Shown here: positions 58,165 through 64,000 of the stretch, piece after piece
How the letters are laid out: the number at the start of each line of letters is the position of its first letter
How positions within the stretch are numbered: position 1 is the first letter of the stretch
DNA from: Aralia elata
Taxonomy: Eukaryota > Streptophyta > Magnoliopsida > Apiales > Araliaceae
Direction: 5' to 3'
NCBI GenBank assembly: GCA_034770075.1
Contig: JAVJAP010000126.1
Coordinates: 124,001-188,000, forward strand
Length of the DNA stretch: 64,000 nucleotides
Position numbers and translations under genes: made by a program
Notes under the pieces: model-generated
Databases searched by the model: none
What the model was told of the DNA's origin: nothing
The model's input: the letters and a program-made list of their open reading frames with translations, nothing else

Positions 58165-59141
58165 GAATCGATAAGGCGCTACAATTCACGAAATTGAAGG
58201 TTGAACTTAGATTTGCCCGTAGAAGTGGACGCCGAAGGACCCGCTACCTCTTCATCAGCTTCATGCTCCTCATGTTCAGAAGGAGAATGAATGATATACC
58301 CCAAACCACGGGGATGCAACTCACCGCCTTCCTATTCCTTATATCGTGCAATTGGACGGTGGTCCAAAAGTAACAATGGTTGCTGCAAAGCTTCCTCAGC
58401 TCCCCAACGAACACCCGCTCGAAGACATAATCCACAAATCAGAGAAGGGTGTGGCAAACTACCCTGACTATGTAAGCTCCGTAATATTCGGCGAATCGAC
58501 GCCTCAATCACCTCCCCCACATTAATCTCAATTCCCGTCACAATGGCATTTAACAACAAAGCTTTCTCCTTGGGTACATCACTCACATGCTGTGATGGCA
58601 TCAGCTTAGCGGAGAGGAAGGCATACCAAACCTTACCATAACGACTCAAATCCTTGCTATGGAATGAAATTGCTGCACGTGGCCCTCTAGATATCCAAGT
58701 CATCCTCGGTTTACACAAATCAGTAACCACCTTCTCTAAATTCGGTCCCTCCACAAGAAATTCAGTGTATCTACAGCGTACATCCGGCCTCAAGTTATAA
58801 TATTCATTGATCGTCTAGGCTCGGAATGAAACTTTCTTACCCCATATTGTAACCTCGCATGAAGCCGCGTCTTCTGAATTGGCATAGAATTCTTTGACAA
58901 TGGTTATACATGGAGGTTCTGGATGGGCGGTGAATGTCTCCCATCCCCTCTCAACTATCTGTAACATCATCTCACCATCTACCACTTCGTTAGGTGTGAG
59001 ACTGCGCTTGGGAGTTAGAGCTTTACCCGATGTATACGAATTATATCTATCAGCGGCCTCAGCACTAACAAATTTCCTTCTATCAAATTGCCTGGATGGT
59101 GTTGAAGATGAACCCTCACCCCGATGCCTTTTAGGAGCCAT
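58165..59141 (-). pseudogene. N-terminal part of element D accessory ORF, cut by element C
   Basis: ATG at 59141 starts MAPKRHRGEGSSSTPS, a basic, Ser-rich head. In-frame TAG stops lie at about 58814 and near 58332, with a further TAG near 58186. The core shares SRYGKVWYAF, HVSDVPKEKA and LCLRAGVRW with the element A ORF at 5026-5400. It runs to the TSD of element C, beyond which 43296-43185 continues the same frame. This ORF is thought to correspond to the env-position protein of Athila; function unproven. Confidence 0.82.
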
Positions 59142-60232
59142 TACTGATCACTTAACAATCAGACCCACTCGTAGATTCGAAAACAACAAGACTAAATCCC
59201 CACAACTCTGCAATGCAAAATTAGGAACAAATTTCCCCCAAACTCAAACTCTACTAATTTCCAACTAGACTTTGCACAAGTGAAGACACTAAAACAAATT
59301 GAAACCCAGATAGTCCAACCAAAATCCAACAGAAATCAGAACTCACGAGTAAAATATGGATACAAATTGCCCAATACCAATTCCAGATGAACTTGTCTCA
59401 AACAAAGCAACAAAACTACCCAATGTAGGATACCTGACAGAGGCACGGGACAATGGAACAAATTTTGTGGATGTTGAGCGGTTGAACTGGTTGACTTGCT
59501 TCTTCAATTAGGTGCAAACCCTAGGACTCGTTCATGCAAAGATATAGTGTATGTAGATTATGAATAGAAAATAGAGTACTCCTCTTTTGAACGAGAGATG
59601 GACTTAGAGCCGCGTTAGGGTTTCATTTTGGGAGAGGAGTTTAATGTGTTTAAGATGGAATCCAAGTGTGGGTAGGATAAGGGATGAATTTAGAAGAGAA
59701 ATTAGAGAGGAGAAAGTTTGTACGGTATGAGAGAGGTAGAAATAGGAGTCTGAAGAAGTTGCATGGGTTTAGGATTGAAAGAAACTGAATTGGGATCGGT
59801 TTTTAAAATTTGATTTCCGCGATTCTCGCCAGGGCGAGAATTTTAAACCTTAAAATCTCGCCGGGGCGAGAATGGACAGAGAAGAATGGGCTGGAGCGAG
59901 AAATTTTCACGCTGGAGCGAGTTTTGGCAGAGAGGTTCTCGCCGGGGCGAGAATCCCTAGTGTATTTTTCTCGCTGGGGCGAGAAACCCCTTTTCTGAGA
60001 TTTTTGCTTTGTTCCCCTTTTCTTCAATTGGTACCATCCCAATAGCATGTCTCTTCTTCTAATGCATTCCCCAAGTTCTTGCCCCTATTCCAAAGAATAA
60101 CAACATAAATGAGTGTAACTACGAAAGATTTGAAGAGTTATTTCAAAACAGGAACAATTTGAACTACTACTTCTACTAACTAGAACAAAATTATTAACTA
60201 CACTAAATCTACTAAAGCAATAAAGTAACATG
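59142..60232 (-). other. Non-coding linker between pol and accessory ORF of element D
   Basis: About 1.1 kb without a supported gene. It holds six palindromic or half-palindromic sites (59822-59986). The equivalent region in A is much shorter (about 275 bp). Confidence 0.75.
59822..59986. repeat. Six CTCGCC(N2)GGCGAG-like palindromes or half sites
   Basis: Aligned centres are at 59831.5, 59863.5, 59893.5, 59914.5, 59944.5 and 59976.5 (steps 32, 30, 21, 30, 32). The middle two keep only the right half (GGAGCGAG). The core is read as CTCGCCGGGGCGAG here. Confidence 0.8.
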
Positions 60233-60256
60233 ATTAGGTTGCCTCCCATCGAGCGC
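60233..60256 (-). other. Conserved TGGGAGGCAACC motif of element D
   Basis: On minus GCGCT-N3-TGGGAGGCAACC lies about 38 bp after the true pol stop at 60294, matching 4753-4776 in element A. Confidence 0.65.
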
Positions 60257-60293
60257 TTGGTTTATAGTCGTCAGCCCGACTTTCTCTGCGGTA

Positions 60294-63200
60294 TTAAGCA
60301 TCAGTTTGATCGAGGGAAGAGAGATAAATCACTGATGCTTGTTGATCCACATTGCCTCCCCAATAATATTTGAGTCGCTAACCATTGACCTTGAATGTGC
60401 TCTTTGAGTTTGGTTCTTCGACATCAATTGCCCCGTGGGGAGCTACAACAATGACAATGAAAGGACCTGACCATCTAGACTTCATCTTCCCAGGAAATAA
60501 CCGCATTCTGGAATTGAACAACAATACTGCATGTCCCGGTTCGAATTTCCGATCAACTATCCGTTTGTCATGCCACCTCTTGACTTTTTCTTTATACAGC
60601 TTAGCGTTTTCATAGGCTTGGTAACGAAATTCCTCCATCTCATTCAATTGAAGCAACCTTTTCTCGCCAGATGCTTGGAGATCAAAGTTCAATTTCTGAA
60701 TTGCCCAATATGCATTGTGTTCAAGTTCGACCGGTAAATGACACGTTTTTCCGTAAACCATGCGATATGATGACAATCCAATGGGATTCTTATAGGTCGT
60801 GCGATACGCCCATAAAGCATCGTCTAATTTTATTGCCCAATCCTTACGAGATGGGTTCACCACTTTCTCCAGAATTTGCTTAACTTCACGATTCGACACC
60901 TCCGCTTGGCCATTCATTTGGGGATGATAAGCCGTAGCAATCCTGTGTTTGACTCCATATTTAGCTAACAACTTGGTGAACTGCTTATTGCAAAAATGGG
61001 TACCTTCGTCACTGATTATGGCTCTTGGTGTACCGAATCGAGTAAAAATATTTTTCTGCAAGAACCATAGAACCACATTGACATCATTTGTGGGTACTGC
61101 AGTTGCTTCAACCCATTTTGATATATAATCCACAGCCAAAAGTATGTATTAATTGTTGAATGACGACGGAAATGGCCCCATAAAGTCAATACCCCATACG
61201 TCGAAAAGTTCAACTTCAAGGATAGTGTTGAGAGGCATTTCATGTCGTTTCGAAATGTTGCCAACCCTTTGACATCTATCTCACTTTAGAACAAAAAGGT
61301 GAGCATCTTTGAACAATGAAGGCCAGAAAAACCCTGATTGTAGCACTTTTGCTGCAGTTCTTTCTCCCCCATAATGTCCTCCATACTCTGACGAATGGCA
61401 TCGAGTCAATATGCTCTCCATTTCTTCTTGTGGCACACAACATCTTATCATATGATCCGCACAAGTTTTGAAAAGAAATGGTTAATCCCAGAGGTACTAC
61501 TTGATATCATGGAGAAATTTCTTTCTTTGTTGAGAATTGAAATCTTGCGGAAGTACGTTACTGACTAGGTAGTTCACGTAATCAGCATACCAAGGGACTT
61601 CGGTGTTGATAAGAAATAGCTGCTCATCCGGAAACAACTCATTAATTACCACATCATCCTTTTTATGAATGTCGGCATCCTCTAGCCTCGAAAGATGATA
61701 AGCCACCTGATTCTCCGTACCTTTCCTATCTTGAATTTCTAAGTCAAATTCTTGCAACAGGAGGACCCATCGAATCAACCTTGGTTTGGCATCCTTCTTT
61801 CCAATCAAGTATTTGATGGCTGAATGATCAGTGTAGACTATTACCTTGGTTCCAATCAGATATGTTCGAAATTTATCAAAGGCAAATACTACTGCAAGTA
61901 ACTCTTTTTTTGTGGTGGTGTAATTCAATTGTGCATCTGTGAGTGTCTTACTTGAGTAATAAATGGTGTGAAAAATCTTATCCCTTCGCTGACCCAACAC
62001 AGCTCCCACTGCATAATCAGTTGCGCCACACATCAACTCAAAAGGTAAAGTCCAATCGGGAGCAACTATGATCGGGGCTGTGACTAACTTCTTTTTCAGC
62101 ACTTCAAAGGCTTCGATGCAAGATTGATCCATCTTGAAAGGAACATCTTTCTCAAGGAGTGAACACAATGGTTTTGAAATTTTTGAGAAGTCCTTGATGA
62201 ATCGATGGTAGAATCTTGCATGTCCGAGAAAACTTCTAATGCCTTTTACAGATGACGGGGGAGGTAGCTTTTCAATGGTTTTGATCTTTGCTCTATCCAC
62301 CTCTAAGCCTGCTTCAGACACTTTGTGCCCTAGAATAATTACTTCTTGCACCATAAAGTGGCATTTTTCCCAGTTAAGCACCAGATTTGTCTCCACATAG
62401 CGCTTCAACATTAAGGTGAGATTGCTAAGAAACAATTCAAAACTATCACCGAATACAGAGAAATCATCCATGAATACCTCCAAATTCTGCTCAACCATAT
62501 CCGAGAAGATAGCCATCATGCATCGCTGAAACGTAGCCGGTGCATTACATAACCCGAAAGACATTCTCTGGAATGCAAACGTTCCATAAGGGCATGTAAA
62601 AGTCATTTTCTCTTGGTCCTCCGGAGCTATTACTATCTGGTTATATCCTGAGTATCCGTCAAGAAGGCAGTAGAACTGATGACCGGACAACTTATCCAAC
62701 ATCTGATCAATAAATGGCAGTGGAAAGTGATCCTTGTGCGTCGCTTTGTTCAACTTGCGGTAATCCAAACACACCCGCCAACCTGTAACTGTTCTTGTAG
62801 GAATGAGTTCATTATTTTCGTTCTCAACCACTGTCATTCCCCCCTTTTTAGGCACACACTGTACAGGACTTACCCAAGAACTGTCTGAAATCAGATTGAT
62901 AATACCGGTATCTAACCACTTAATGATTTCCTTGTTCACTACGTCCTTCACGATCAGATTCAATCTTCTTTATTGCTTAATAACCGGTTTTGCTCCTTCT
63001 TTAAGCAGAATTTTGTGCATGCAAAACGACGGACTGATTCCCTTGATGTCTGCTATTGTCCACCCAATTGCTGTTCTATACTCACGCAAAACCCTTAATA
63101 GTTTTTCTTCTTGAGATTCATTCAAATGAGCAGAAACTATTACTGGTAGCGTGTCAGAGTCTCCCAAGTAAGCATACCTTAGGTGAGATGGAAGAGGTTT

Positions 63201-64000
63201 GAGTTCAAGCATAGGTGGTTCTTCCACTAACGGTTTGGACCTCTTTTCTCCTTCTCGTGGTCGGTCAAGTGTATCAAATTGTCTGCTGAATTTCTGAGAA
63301 ATAGGTAACACGTCTAAAACCTTAACATAATTCCATTCATCAAAATTATCAAAAGTGTCTATCCCAATCAGGGCAGCTTCTAATGGATCTTCACAATAAC
63401 TTGCATTGGTTCGTTCATTCACGATTTCGTCTAGCAGGTCTATCCGTAGGCATTCCTCGCCTTCCTTGGGGAATTTCATTGATTTAAACACGTTGAAGGT
63501 GACTTCCTGATCTTGAACTCTCATTGTCAATTCAACGTTCTCCCTATTGCTAAGAATGGACGACCTAATATGATGGGGATTTCTTTATCCTCTTCGTAAT
63601 CCAAGATGATGAAGTCAGCCGGGAAGATGAATTTATCAACCTTAACTAAAATATCTTCCATAATACCCCTCAGATATGTCACCGACCTGTCTGCCAACTG
63701 CAAGCTGATATTTGTCGGTTTTGGTGCCTTTAGCCCAAGCTGAGTGTAAACTAATAAACGACATTAAATTGATGCTGGCTCCTAAGTCATACAATGCCCT
63801 TCCAGAGAACTGGTTACCAATTACACATGGAATATTGAAGCTTCCTGGATCCTTTAGTTTGGGTGGGCAATTTGTTCTGCAAAATTGCACTGCATTCCTC
63901 GGTTAATGCCACAGTCTCGAATTCGCCCAATTTTCTCTTCTTTGCCAAAACCTCCTTCATGAATTTTGCATAACTGGGCATCTGTTCCAGGGCTTCTGCA
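60294..64000 (-). pseudogene. Athila pol of element D, stops and frameshifts
   Basis: Integrase, RNase H and RT are in one frame from about 63530 to TAA 60294, with stops at 62970, 61497, 61482, 61281, 61149 and 60378. RT has FMDD near 62475-62460; RNase H and an intact integrase C-terminus (KSRWSGPFIV) follow. Upstream, the protease DLGASINLM near 63780 is followed by a frameshift near 63760 and a small deletion near 63540, and another shift lies near 63870. The window ends inside the pre-protease linker. Stops are mostly CAA/CAG to TAA/TAG type, in line with C-to-T decay. Confidence 0.93.

Larger units (their letters stand above)
38848..64000 (-). mobile_element. Athila-lineage retrotransposon (element D), interrupted twice, 5' part outside window
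   Basis: Read on minus: protease, RT, RNase H and integrase (64000-60294), linker, accessory ORF (59141 onward), 3' non-coding region, PPT and 3' LTR (40159-38848). It is split by element C at a GCTGA TSD and by a solo copia LTR at a GGTTG TSD. The pol frame has six stops and the protease several frameshifts, so D is older than A. Own sequence in the window is about 8.5 kb. Confidence 0.93.

Overview
The window is nuclear plant DNA, most likely from a dicot with a repeat-rich genome; the species cannot be told from the sequence. I see no host gene, tRNA, rRNA or CRISPR array. Almost every base belongs to LTR retrotransposons, many nested in one another, or to one satellite array. The evidence is LTR pairs with target-site duplications (TSDs), primer binding sites (PBS), polypurine tracts (PPT) and decayed gag-pol frames.

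Layout: (1) 1-8218, element A, an Athila-lineage Ty3/gypsy element on +, 5' part off the window, with three in-frame stops in gag-pol, a truncated accessory ORF and a 3' LTR. (2) 8222-9446, a reverse-oriented LTR fragment. (3) 9447-9959, a + fragment of a Ty1/copia element, then 9960-18831, a near-complete copy of the same family on -, its right-hand LTR cut by the next insertion. (4) 18832-27759, element B, a Tekay/Del-type chromovirus on + with 2.84-kb LTR, an extra coiled-coil ORF and gag-pol ending in a chromodomain-like tail; only 145 bp of its 3' LTR remain. (5) 27760-31300, about 20 copies of a 171-bp satellite. (6) 31301-36467, element E, a Tekay-like PPT-LTR-PBS block with a non-coding internal remnant. 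(7) 36468-38705, a solo Athila LTR with a CpG-rich core. (8) 38848-64000, element D, a second and older Athila on -, running off the right end. D is split by a solo copia LTR (41381-43179, TSD GGTTG) and by element C (43297-58159, TSD GCTGA), a 14.9-kb Tat-lineage element with second RNase H, antisense ORF, 35-bp minisatellite and a probable intron.

The strongest unexplained signal is a set of short GC-rich palindromes spaced at 32 bp (or 16 bp), found in unrelated elements: Athila A, Athila D, Tekay B and the copia element. The palindrome sequence differs between families while the spacing is kept. The second signal is a set of RNA-like hairpins in the 3' regions of the Athila and Tekay elements. 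They have purine-rich four-base loops and lie beside purine tracts, and some stem changes keep pairing. In A and D they sit with a long conserved non-coding block.

The order of events can be read from the nesting. D is oldest and has the most stops. The solo copia LTR and C both landed inside the accessory ORF of D. C is young by its near-identical LTRs, and B is young by its 145-bp LTR match, yet both already carry stops. Nothing here looks translatable as a complete polyprotein. The most intact reading frames are the B coiled-coil ORF (no stop) and the C antisense ORF (one stop).
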